Source of the DNA: CAWVWD01 sp045106825
GTDB taxonomy: Bacteria; Bacteroidota; Bacteroidia; Chitinophagales; Saprospiraceae
Assembly (NCBI GenBank): GCA_045106825.1
Contig: JBGCFH010000230.1
Location: 1-47,649, forward strand
Length of the DNA stretch: 47,649 nt
Direction of reading: 5' to 3'
Part shown: positions 25,969-33,826 of the stretch, piece after piece
Layout: each line of letters opens with the position of its first letter
Position numbering within the stretch: position 1 is the first letter of the stretch
Notes under the pieces: model-generated
Database searches by the model: none
What the model was told of the DNA's origin: nothing
What the model saw: the letters and a program-made list of their open reading frames with translations, nothing else
Made by a program: the position numbers and the translations under genes

Positions 25969-25976
25969 CAAATATG
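25969..25976 (-). promoter_or_regulatory. Predicted weak -7 box of the 608-residue protein gene
   Basis: On the minus strand CATATTTG, one base off the TAnnTTTG consensus, 66 bases before the start codon. It is 21 bases from the first operator repeat, exactly as in the paralogous module (CATCTTTG at 33646-33653). No -33 TTG is present, as expected for an activator-dependent promoter. Confidence 0.55.
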
Positions 25977-25997
25977 GCGAGATTGGAAATACTAAGT

Positions 25998-26080
25998 TTC
26001 CATTTATGTTGCAGAAACGTTCACTTATGATGTATTATCAAAAAGTGTTAACTTATGATGCAAAAAGTGTATTTATGTTG
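25998..26080 (-). promoter_or_regulatory. Four direct repeats, predicted HTCS operator array A
   Basis: 14-bp copies at 25998-26011, 26019-26032, 26047-26060 and 26067-26080, plus-strand consensus GTTCACTTATGWTG (core TTATGWTG exact in all four). Start-to-start spacings are 21, 28 and 20 bp, identical to array B at 33675-33757. It lies between the HTCS stop (26102) and the 608-residue protein gene, upstream of the latter. AraC-type regulators typically bind direct repeats about two helical turns apart. Confidence 0.85.
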
Positions 26081-26101
26081 TGCTTTTTGGGTAGAAATGT
26101 T

Positions 26102-29100
26102 TCATACTTCACTCGGCTTCACACCATATTTCTCCTTAAACTTCGTAGAAAAATATTTTTGACTCGAAAAACCAACCATAAATGCCACTTCTGTAATGTT
26201 TCCTTTGCCTTGTTCAAGGAATTGTTTTGCCGCTTTTAAGCGAATATTTCGGATAAATTCAGATGGTGATTGATTGATTAAAGCCTTTATTTTTCGATAG
26301 AGTTGACTTCGACTCATCGTTACGGCTTTCGCCAAATCTTCAATAGTTAGGTTTTCATTATCCAAGTTTTGCTCTACAACTTTACTTAAATTAGTTAAAA
26401 AGCGTTGGTCAAAAGACGAGAGATTTGTGTCTTTAAAAGCAGCATTAATTGGTGATTTACTATCATCTGTATCTGAATTACCAAATGGAATTATCTCCAA
26501 GGTTTGTGCAAATTTTTGTTGTAACAAAACTCGAACTTCTATCAAGTTTTTCATTCGTAATAACAACTCTTCCACATTAAAAGGCTTTCTGATATAGGCA
26601 TCAGCTTTATACTCTAAACCTTTCAAAACGCTTTCCATTGCGGTTTTTGCAGTTAATAAAATTACGGGAATATGTGCCGTTTTTTCGTCGGTTTTTACTC
26701 GTTTACACAATTCAAAACCATCCATAATCGGCATCATTACATCAGAAATGATAATATTTGGAAGGTGCTTTAATGCCAATTCTAAACCTTCTTGACCATT
26801 TCGGGCTTCGATGACTTGATATTGATGTTCTATGGAAGATTTGATAAATCCTCTTAATTCGTTATTGTCTTCTATGATTAAGGCAATGTTAGTTGCGTCG
26901 GGATTAAAAACGAATTGTTCCGAAGTTTCGGGAGAAACTAAGTTGCGAATTGCGGGTTTTTCGGTACGATTTATTCCAATGTTTCGAGATGGAATATGGA
27001 TTTCTGTTTGTGCGTTTACTGCTGTAATTGTTGAATTTTGAACCATCGGAATTAATATCTCAAATACACTTCCTTTTCCTAATTCACTTTGGAAAGTTAG
27101 CGAACCATTCATCACTTCTGTCAATTCTTTACTCAATGCTAAGCCAATGCCTGTTCCTTCATGTTCTCTTGTATTTGAACCATCAACTTGATAAAAACGG
27201 TCAAAAATATGCGGTTGTTCTTTCTCAGAAATACCAATTCCTGTGTCAATGACTTGAATTTGTAATTGTTGATTTTGAGTATTTTCAATTACATTAACGG
27301 TTACTGTTCCATTAGCTTTTGTAAATTTTATTGCATTAGAAATCAAATTAAATAAGACTTTTTCTACCTTATTTTTATCAAAATCAAAAGCAGATAATTC
27401 ATTTGGAGTATTATAAATAAATTGGATATTTTTCTGTTTTGCCAATCCATCAAATGAAGCCATAATTGGTTCTACAAACTCCAAAAAATCACCTCGTTTA
27501 AGTTCGAGTGACATTTTTTTGCTTTCCAATTTGGATAAATCTAAAAGCTGATTGACTAAGTTTAATAATCGTTCACTATTATTTTTTGCTAATTGTACTT
27601 TTGAAATCGGTTCTTTTTTAGGGTTTTTTAAATATTGACGCAACGGTTCAATAATCAACGTCAACGGTGTGCGAAATTCATGTGTAATATTAGAAAAGAA
27701 GTTCGTTTTGATTTTATCGACTTCTGCCAATCGTGCCGCTTCTTTCTGTTCAAACTCCAATTCAGTCCGCAATTTTGCTCGACGAATTTGGTTTTGATAC
27801 AATTTATAAATTCCCAAAATCAACAAAATTATATAAATCAAATACGCCAAATTTGTGCGATACCACGGCGGATAAATCACAATGGTCAAAACTGTTTCTT
27901 CCTCATTCCAACGTCCATCGCTATTTGTACCTTTTAGGCGAAAAGTATAAGTTCCTGTTCCTAAATTAGAATAATTGACGCTTCGGCGAGTGCCTGCCAG
28001 TACCCAATCTTTATCAACCGAAGAGAGTTGATATTGATATAGATTTTTTTTAGGATTGTATAAATCTAACGCTGCAAAAGTCAGTGTCACTTGATTTTGA
28101 TACCACGGCAATCGAATTTTTTTAGTGTATTCTATCGCTTTAGTCAATGGATTTTCGCCTTTTTGTTCAAGCGGTTGACCAACTTTGACGACTTCTCCAT
28201 GTATTTTGAGTTCGCTGATAACGACCTTTGGTTTAAAAGTATTGAGTTTAATCTTTTTTGGATGAAACGCAGTGATACCATTAACTCCACCAAAGTACAT
28301 AATATCTGTTTTCTCATCTTTAAAAAATCCATCGGTATTAAATTCATTATCTTGTAAACCATCAGATTTCACGAAGTTACGAAAGGTCTTTTCGGTTGGA
28401 TTAAACTTAGATAAACCATTATTTGTACTCAACCAAAGATTGCCGTCATCATCTGCCAATATGCCATAAACGACATTATTCGGCAAACCATCTTCTATTG
28501 TAAAATGCGTAAATTTTCCTGTTTTTTTATCCAGTTGACTTAATCCACTGCCTTTTGTTGCCACCCAAAGATAGCGATTCGGATTTTTCGGGTCATCTAA
28601 CACCATATCTATGTCATTATTACTCAAGCTATGTCTATCCGTTGGATTATGCTGATAGACTTGTTCCGTCATTTTACCCGATTTATCTATGCTTATTTTT
28701 ATTAATCCGCCTCCTGTACAATTCCAAAAAACACCTGCGTTGTCTTGATACAAACTACGGCTATAATGTTTTAAAGGCGTTTTTCTTTTGATGAAAGTAG
28801 GGACTTTCTTTTTTCTATCAAATTTGATTATCCCTTCATTGTTTCCTACCCAAAGATGACCATTTTTTCCTTCCATAAGGTTAGGAAATCTCGGTCCATT
28901 TAATTTATATACCATTGAATAATGTGCTTCTTCCAATAGGTTTTTATCCATTTGAAGCAAAAAAAGTTGTCCTTTTTCACCATATAACTTCCAGTTTTTT
29001 CCATCTTTAGTCGTAAATATATTATTATATTGTGCTGCTATTTGCTTGGGATAACCTTTTTCAGAGATAGTTATAGAAAGGTTTTTTTTGTCAACAGGAT

Positions 29101-30166
29101 AAAAAAACGGAACTGCTAATAGATTGTCATTGGCTAAGGTTATAGCACCTCGTGTACTTCCACCTACTGCCAAGTGATGAAAAGGATGTTGTTGCTGCAT
29201 TATTTTTTGAATACCGTAGCCATTACTGCCCAACCATATTGTCTTTCCATCATCATAAAAACTCGAAATATTTCCTTGTAGTTCTAACCCTACTTTATCG
29301 GCTTGGTCTAAAGCATAATACTCTTTTAAAGGCAATAAATCTATTATATATATTTCATTTCCTTCCAAAAGCAGCCATATTTTATTGGAATTAGGTTTAA
29401 TTGCCACATGATAGAAACTATTAAAAGGTACTTGATTTAAGGTAAATTGAATTGGTGTTATTTTTCCATTTTGAAATCGAATTAATTTATTACCATTTCC
29501 TATCCATAATGTGCCTTTAGGATATTCTGTAACATTTCCACTGTTGTTTTCTAAAAATAGTTCGAGTTGTTTTTTTTGCTTATTTACCTTAAAAAGGTCT
29601 GTTTTTGTCCTTAACAATAAAGTGCCATCTTTGAGTGCTGTTAATCCGTAAATATGACCTTTTCCTTTAATGTCTATCTTTTCTACTAACTTTAGTTGAG
29701 GTGCTGTACCGTCTTTTATTGTTGTTACTATCAATTGAAAAATAGCTGTATCGTTGTGACACCATAGATGACCTGCTTGGTCTTCAACTAATCCCGTTAC
29801 GTTTTTATGGTCTTCTTTTTTTAAATTATAAAATATTTCCTTATTTCTATCATATAAAGATTTTGAATCAATCCACAACCTATTTTTGGAATCTACAAAT
29901 AATTGAGGAAAGTACAAATAATTTGGAACTGAAGTCGAGTCACTGGGATTATTTTTAAATACTTTGAAATCATAACCATCATAACGGTTTAAACCATCTT
30001 TGGTGTAAAACCACATAAAACCATCATGGTCTTTAGCTATGTCGAACACAGTTCCTTGTGATAAGCCATCTTCGGTGGTTAAGAATGTTGTCTTTTGTCC
30101 TATAGAAGCGTAGGATAAAAGGCAAAAAATTAATGAAAATAAATAATTTGATAGTTGGTGACGCAT
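26102..30166 (-). CDS. Hybrid two-component system (HTCS), paralogue of 33827-37894
   Basis: 1354 residues: signal peptide (1-23, cleavage near SIGQ), periplasmic propeller repeats (DGFMWFYTKDGLNRYDGY, KNRLWIDS, DDGNLWLSTNNGL), Y_Y_Y domain (~690-780), membrane helix near 790 (LAYLIYIILLILGIY), HisKA with NITHEFRTPLTL (His about 829), HATPase (DTGIGI, GTGIGLAL), receiver with IIISDVMMP (Asp about 1142), and AraC HTH to the end (VAFMVGFSSQKYFSTKFKEKYGVKPSEV). It should sense an outer cue and directly control transcription. The last 88 residues differ from the paralogue at 4 positions, while the propeller between residues ~110 and 450 is much more divergent. Its 5' flank (30167-30245) is also similar to that of the paralogue. 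The likely target is the next gene downstream. Confidence 0.95.
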   Translation of the reverse strand: MRHQLSNYLFSLIFCLLSYASIGQKTTFLTTEDGLSQGTVFDIAKDHDGFMWFYTKDGLNRYDGYDFKVFKNNPSDSTSVPNYLYFPQLFVDSKNRLWIDSKSLYDRNKEIFYNLKKEDHKNVTGLVEDQAGHLWCHNDTAIFQLIVTTIKDGTAPQLKLVEKIDIKGKGHIYGLTALKDGTLLLRTKTDLFKVNKQKKQLELFLENNSGNVTEYPKGTLWIGNGNKLIRFQNGKITPIQFTLNQVPFNSFYHVAIKPNSNKIWLLLEGNEIYIIDLLPLKEYYALDQADKVGLELQGNISSFYDDGKTIWLGSNGYGIQKIMQQQHPFHHLAVGGSTRGAITLANDNLLAVPFFYPVDKKNLSITISEKGYPKQIAAQYNNIFTTKDGKNWKLYGEKGQLFLLQMDKNLLEEAHYSMVYKLNGPRFPNLMEGKNGHLWVGNNEGIIKFDRKKKVPTFIKRKTPLKHYSRSLYQDNAGVFWNCTGGGLIKISIDKSGKMTEQVYQHNPTDRHSLSNNDIDMVLDDPKNPNRYLWVATKGSGLSQLDKKTGKFTHFTIEDGLPNNVVYGILADDDGNLWLSTNNGLSKFNPTEKTFRNFVKSDGLQDNEFNTDGFFKDEKTDIMYFGGVNGITAFHPKKIKLNTFKPKVVISELKIHGEVVKVGQPLEQKGENPLTKAIEYTKKIRLPWYQNQVTLTFAALDLYNPKKNLYQYQLSSVDKDWVLAGTRRSVNYSNLGTGTYTFRLKGTNSDGRWNEEETVLTIVIYPPWYRTNLAYLIYIILLILGIYKLYQNQIRRAKLRTELEFEQKEAARLAEVDKIKTNFFSNITHEFRTPLTLIIEPLRQYLKNPKKEPISKVQLAKNNSERLLNLVNQLLDLSKLESKKMSLELKRGDFLEFVEPIMASFDGLAKQKNIQFIYNTPNELSAFDFDKNKVEKVLFNLISNAIKFTKANGTVTVNVIENTQNQQLQIQVIDTGIGISEKEQPHIFDRFYQVDGSNTREHEGTGIGLALSKELTEVMNGSLTFQSELGKGSVFEILIPMVQNSTITAVNAQTEIHIPSRNIGINRTEKPAIRNLVSPETSEQFVFNPDATNIALIIEDNNELRGFIKSSIEHQYQVIEARNGQEGLELALKHLPNIIISDVMMPIMDGFELCKRVKTDEKTAHIPVILLTAKTAMESVLKGLEYKADAYIRKPFNVEELLLRMKNLIEVRVLLQQKFAQTLEIIPFGNSDTDDSKSPINAAFKDTNLSSFDQRFLTNLSKVVEQNLDNENLTIEDLAKAVTMSRSQLYRKIKALINQSPSEFIRNIRLKAAKQFLEQGKGNITEVAFMVGFSSQKYFSTKFKEKYGVKPSEV

Positions 30167-30389
30167 TAGGTTGTTGACAATTTAGTACTTTTCGTAGATT
30201 GATGTTTTACCAATCTCTAAAGTAGCAAAAATGTCATGGAAATAAAAAAGGTGTGGTAAATTGATGCATTTTTTTAATATAAATAGCTGTAAACCAATTT
30301 TTAAAAATTTATTTTTTTTTAAAATATTTAGTTCGATTGTCTTTACTAAATTCCATTCAAAAAATGATTCAATTTACTATACACTCATT

Positions 30390-31820
30390 TTAACTAAACA
30401 ATACATCCATTGTCAAACTATTATCAACTACAAAACTATGTTCATTTTCTATCACTCCAAAAGTAGTTATCATAGTCAAAAAGACCAACTTTTTAGTTTT
30501 GCTAACTTCTTGAAATATACCTCTTTTGTTTCGCAGTTTTTTAGCATAAGATTTTGTAATGGTAAATTCCTTATTATAAAATTTAATTTCACATAGATTG
30601 ATGATTTTATCGTTTCTATCTAACAATAAATCAATCTGAATGCCATCGTAAGTGTCGTCACCTTTGAATGTAAAACTTGATGGTTCGGTATAAACGCCTG
30701 CAATTCCTAACGCTGCTTTGATTTGATTAACATGCTTCAAACAGATACTTTCAAAGGCGTAACCTGTCCAACTTTTGAATTGTTGTGTTTGACTTAACGC
30801 TTGCCAAAGTCCTGCAATATTGAGTTTTTGTTTTTCTATAAAATTGATGTAAAACAGAGAATACTCGTCTGTCAAGCGATAAAGCATATCTTTTTTACGC
30901 TTTCCAAAGGGATAATAAGCAGCAATAAAACCCGAATAATCAAGGTCGTTAAGTACTTTGGTCAAGCCTCCACCATTTGATAATTTGGTTGCTTTAATGA
31001 TTTCAGACCTTGTGAGACCTTTCCATTTCGTGGCTAATGCTCGAATGATTTTGATATGATTTTCCGATTTTTCAAACAAGGCAGGATACAGATTGATAAA
31101 TTCATCGGTCAATAATCCATCATTTGTAAAACAAATTTCTTCAATGTTTTGTATTGCTCCTTTTCCTTTTTTAATCTCTTTCAAATAATGGGGAATTCCA
31201 CCCATTGCCATATAAATCAAAATGGTTTCATAACGATTTAGGCGTATATTTTTACTTTTAAAATAAGTTTCTGTTTCGGCGAGATTAAATGGTTGCAACG
31301 TGATGCGACGAGTTATTCGATTATGCAAACCACCTTTATCTCTGATAACTTTTTCGATTATCCACGAAGCCGCAGAACCAGATATAACGATTAAAATATT
31401 ATTTTTAGAAGCCCAATTATTCCAAAAAAAACCAAATGCTCTAAGAAAACCTGAACGCCGTGTAGCTAACCACGGCAATTCGTCAAAGAAGATAATTCGT
31501 TTTTTAGATGTTTTTTCCTTATCCAAAACGGTAATAAGTTGTAGAAAAGCATCTAACCACTTCTCAGGTTGTTTAAGTTGGATTGTATTATCAGCATATT
31601 GTTGAACGTAATAAAAAAATGCGGTTAATTGCTCTTCAAACGCTGCATTCTGCACACCTGTAAATTCCAAATCAATTTGTCCCTTGTAAACAGAGCGAAT
31701 TAAGAAAGTTTTTCCAACTCTTCGCCTTCCTATAATTGCCACCATTTCCGAACTATCAGAAGTCAAGGCTTCTTTTAAAATAGCCTGTTCTTTTACTCTA
31801 CCAATAAGTTGCTCCATCAT
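30390..31820 (-). CDS. AAA-type ATPase with nuclease-like C-terminus (archaeal-ATPase/DUF234 class)
   Basis: 476 residues. The N-terminal P-loop ATPase has Walker A GRRRVGKT (~31-38), Walker B RIIFFDELPW (~108-117) and the sensor-like LIVISGSAASW. A winged-helix region follows (LTRSEIIKATKLSNGGGLTKVLNDLDYSG). The C-terminus has GIQIDLLLDR ... INLCEIKFY, a D-x(n)-E-x-K pattern of PD-(D/E)XK nucleases as in DUF234. Such proteins are scattered through archaea and Bacteroidota and are often laterally exchanged; their role is unclear. The gene lies between the two HTCS modules with a repeat array starting 9 bases before its start codon, so it is probably an independent insertion with its own control (inference). 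MEQL one codon later is an alternative start. Confidence 0.85.
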   Translation of the reverse strand: MMEQLIGRVKEQAILKEALTSDSSEMVAIIGRRRVGKTFLIRSVYKGQIDLEFTGVQNAAFEEQLTAFFYYVQQYADNTIQLKQPEKWLDAFLQLITVLDKEKTSKKRIIFFDELPWLATRRSGFLRAFGFFWNNWASKNNILIVISGSAASWIIEKVIRDKGGLHNRITRRITLQPFNLAETETYFKSKNIRLNRYETILIYMAMGGIPHYLKEIKKGKGAIQNIEEICFTNDGLLTDEFINLYPALFEKSENHIKIIRALATKWKGLTRSEIIKATKLSNGGGLTKVLNDLDYSGFIAAYYPFGKRKKDMLYRLTDEYSLFYINFIEKQKLNIAGLWQALSQTQQFKSWTGYAFESICLKHVNQIKAALGIAGVYTEPSSFTFKGDDTYDGIQIDLLLDRNDKIINLCEIKFYNKEFTITKSYAKKLRNKRGIFQEVSKTKKLVFLTMITTFGVIENEHSFVVDNSLTMDVLFS

Positions 31821-31828
31821 TCTTTATT

Positions 31829-31937
31829 TATAAGTCGCTTAATCTCTCAAAAATATAACGATTAAGCGATTTATAAAAATATTTTTCAATTTTATCTCGC
31901 TTAAAGTGCTAAAAAAACAGAGATTAAGCGACTTATA
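31829..31937. promoter_or_regulatory. Four alternating repeats at the ATPase promoter
   Basis: Copies of a word with core TTAAGCGA in alternating orientation: 31829-31847, 31859-31875 (inverted), 31894-31905, and 31919-31937 (inverted). The outer two are perfect 19-bp reverse complements (tataagtcgcttaatctct). A minus-strand TAnnTTTG box (TATTTTTG, 31848-31855) fits exactly between the first two copies, so they look like operator sites. Terminal repeats of a mobile unit are an alternative. Confidence 0.75.
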
Positions 31938-31980
31938 GATCTAATTTAACGACACAAAAGTTCGATATCTATCAAAAAAA

Positions 31981-32007
31981 TCTCCCTGTTTTTAAAAAAC
32001 AGAGAGA
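31981..32007 (-). terminator. Hairpin after the FG-GAP protein gene
   Basis: An imperfect stem (tctccctgtttt / aaaacagagaga, one mismatch) with a short loop, about 48 bases after the stop at 32055, followed on the minus strand by seven T's. Confidence 0.75.
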
Positions 32008-32054
32008 TACATCTACTTAGTACATAGTCAAATCGTTTTTGGGGTTATGGTTCA

Positions 32055-33578
32055 CTACTCAATAATTAGCTTTCGCATAATTGTATTATTTTCATTACCA
32101 ATTTTGATAAAATAAATACCTTTATTCAAGGTAGAAAAATCAAAATTCAACAGATTACTGCCTTCTGTCACTTGTCGAACTTGATTAATCATCAGTTTTC
32201 CTGTCATATCAAAAACTGATATAGTTACATCATCATCATTAGAAGCGGTAAAATCTAAATTCACAAGACCTGAAGAACTTGGATTCGGATAAAAATCGCT
32301 AACTTCTACTTTTGCTGTATTATTTTCAATACTAACAATTTTGCTATATTCAAATTGTCCATCAAAATCTATTTGTTTTAGGCGGTAGAGACGTTTTACT
32401 AAAACGTCTCTACCTAAAACGTTCATATCTATATATTCATAATTTTGTACGTCTAATGTTGTACCATTACCTATTACAAAGTCAATCGTTTCCCACTCAT
32501 TTCCATCAGCACTACGTTGTACTTCAAAACCGTCATTATTTTCTTCGGAAGCGGTTTGCCAAGTCAATAGATTGCCTTCCGCTATTACTTGACCTTTGAA
32601 ATAAGTTAATTCTACAGGAAGTCCTGTTGTATTTAGATAGTATTGGATGGTACCATTCTCTTCTCCACTAAAAAGATCAATATGACCATCATTATTAATA
32701 TCAACAAACGCTGGCGTGGAGCGAAAACCTACATCTATACCGTCAAGAGGATTGTCACTACCTGTTTTTACTACGAAATTCGGATTAGTATTTGTTCCAG
32801 TGTTTTTGTAATAATTCATGTTACCCAAAAACTCACCAACAAAGACATCAAAATCACCGTCTTGATCAATATCAATAATCGTTGGTGCTGATTGATCCCC
32901 TATATCTATACCATCAAGAGGATTGTCACTACCTGTTTGTTCCGTCAAAATTGCATTAGTATTTGTTCCAGTGTTTTTATAATAGTTAATCTTACCATTA
33001 TTTCTACCAAGAAAAGCATCGAAGTCTCCATCATTATCAAGATCTACAAAGACTGGACTTGCATTAAGACCGACATCTACACCATTGAAAGGATTATTAC
33101 TACCTGTTCTTAATCCGAAATTCGGATTAGTATTGGATCCTGTGTTTTTATAATAGTTGACAGTACCATCACTTTCACCAATAAAAGCATCGAAGTCGCC
33201 ATCATTATCAATATCTACAAAGGTTGGAGCGGATAAAGCAAGTAAATTTACATTATCTAAAGGATTATCACTACCTGTTTTTTTTGTAAAAATAGGTGCT
33301 ACATTTGTTCCTGTGTTTTTATAATAGTTAATCTTACCATTATTTTTACCGATAAAAGCATCAAAATCACCATCATTATCAATATCTACAAACGCTATAG
33401 ATGAGAGAAACCCTACATTAACACCTTGGAAAAGATTGTCAGATCCTGTTTGTTGAACAAAAGTTTGAGCAAATGTTGGTGTTACAAATGCTATTCCTAA
33501 TAATAGAATACCTATTTGTTGTAGTTTTTGATAGTAAGATTTAAAGTTGTTTAAAGAATGTAAAGTAATTGTTGTCAT
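32055..33578 (-). CDS. FG-GAP/VCBS-repeat secreted protein with T9SS sorting domain
   Basis: 507 residues with a signal peptide (hydrophobic segment ~22-36, cleavage near TFAQ). Five repeats of ~54 residues follow, each starting TGSDNP(L)DG(I/V)(D/N) and containing a calcium-type loop, VDIDNDGDFDAFIG, then G(K/T)(I/V)NYYKNTG. They form about one beta-propeller (~40-310). A fibronectin/T9SS-linked segment follows (LPVELTYFKGQVI ... NLLTWQTASEENNDGFEVQRS) and the C-terminal sorting domain (DFYPNPSSSG ... VFDMTGKLM ... IMRKLIIE), so it is exported through T9SS and kept at the surface or released. In-frame at 32376-32420 sits a palindromic repeat encoding LGRDVLVKRL. Four operator-like repeats lie ~97-180 bases upstream, so it is the likely target of the HTCS just upstream. 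Confidence 0.88.
   Translation of the reverse strand: MTTITLHSLNNFKSYYQKLQQIGILLLGIAFVTPTFAQTFVQQTGSDNLFQGVNVGFLSSIAFVDIDNDGDFDAFIGKNNGKINYYKNTGTNVAPIFTKKTGSDNPLDNVNLLALSAPTFVDIDNDGDFDAFIGESDGTVNYYKNTGSNTNPNFGLRTGSNNPFNGVDVGLNASPVFVDLDNDGDFDAFLGRNNGKINYYKNTGTNTNAILTEQTGSDNPLDGIDIGDQSAPTIIDIDQDGDFDVFVGEFLGNMNYYKNTGTNTNPNFVVKTGSDNPLDGIDVGFRSTPAFVDINNDGHIDLFSGEENGTIQYYLNTTGLPVELTYFKGQVIAEGNLLTWQTASEENNDGFEVQRSADGNEWETIDFVIGNGTTLDVQNYEYIDMNVLGRDVLVKRLYRLKQIDFDGQFEYSKIVSIENNTAKVEVSDFYPNPSSSGLVNLDFTASNDDDVTISVFDMTGKLMINQVRQVTEGSNLLNFDFSTLNKGIYFIKIGNENNTIMRKLIIE
32376..32420. repeat. Palindromic repeat inserted in-frame inside a coding region
   Basis: gtagagacgtttta (32385-32398), one base, then its perfect complement (32400-32413). 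Flanking gttttag / ctaaaac extends the stem after a 3-base bulge. It is inside the FG-GAP gene, between the conserved segments YEYIDMN and YRLKQIDFDG. GTAGAGACG-type palindromes are known as dispersed repeats in bacteria. Confidence 0.85.
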
Positions 33579-33645
33579 GATACATTTTAGTTTTCAAATT
33601 GCCTTCAAATATTGTAGGCAGCAGTTAATGATTTTGTTATCACGA

Positions 33646-33653
33646 CAAAGATG
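33646..33653 (-). promoter_or_regulatory. Predicted weak -7 box of the FG-GAP gene
   Basis: On the minus strand CATCTTTG, one base off TAnnTTTG, 67 bases before the start codon and 21 bases from the first operator repeat. This mirrors 25969-25976 in the other module; flanking bases CCATnTTTGT are shared. No -33 TTG in place. Confidence 0.55.
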
Positions 33654-33674
33654 GATTAAAATAAAATCATATAT

Positions 33675-33757
33675 GTTTACTTATGTTGCTAAGAGGTTCA
33701 CTTATGTTGTAGGATTAAAAAGGGTTCACTTATGATGTGAAAAGTTTATTTATGATG
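33675..33757 (-). promoter_or_regulatory. Four direct repeats, predicted HTCS operator array B
   Basis: 14-bp copies at 33675-33688, 33696-33709, 33724-33737 and 33744-33757, consensus GTTCACTTATGWTG on the plus strand with exact TTATGWTG cores. Spacings are 21, 28 and 20 bp. It lies between the HTCS stop (33827) and the FG-GAP gene start (33578). Confidence 0.87.
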
Positions 33758-33773
33758 CATTTTTTTAAGTAAT

Positions 33774-33824
33774 AAGTATGAGGTATGAAGTCAAATCCAA
33801 TATTTTATTTATTACCTCATACTT
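33774..33824. other. Hairpin next to the HTCS stop codon
   Basis: 12-bp arms (aagtatgaggta, 33774-33785; complement 33813-33824) directly after the HTCS stop. On the minus strand no T-run follows, while on the plus strand T's follow, so its role as the HTCS terminator is uncertain. Confidence 0.5.
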
Positions 33825-33826
33825 TT

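Noticed and set aside
30390..31820. ATPase gene as a transposase of an insertion sequence
   Set aside because: It has P-loop ATPase and PD-(D/E)XK-like features but no transposase motif, and I see no target-site duplication outside the repeats.
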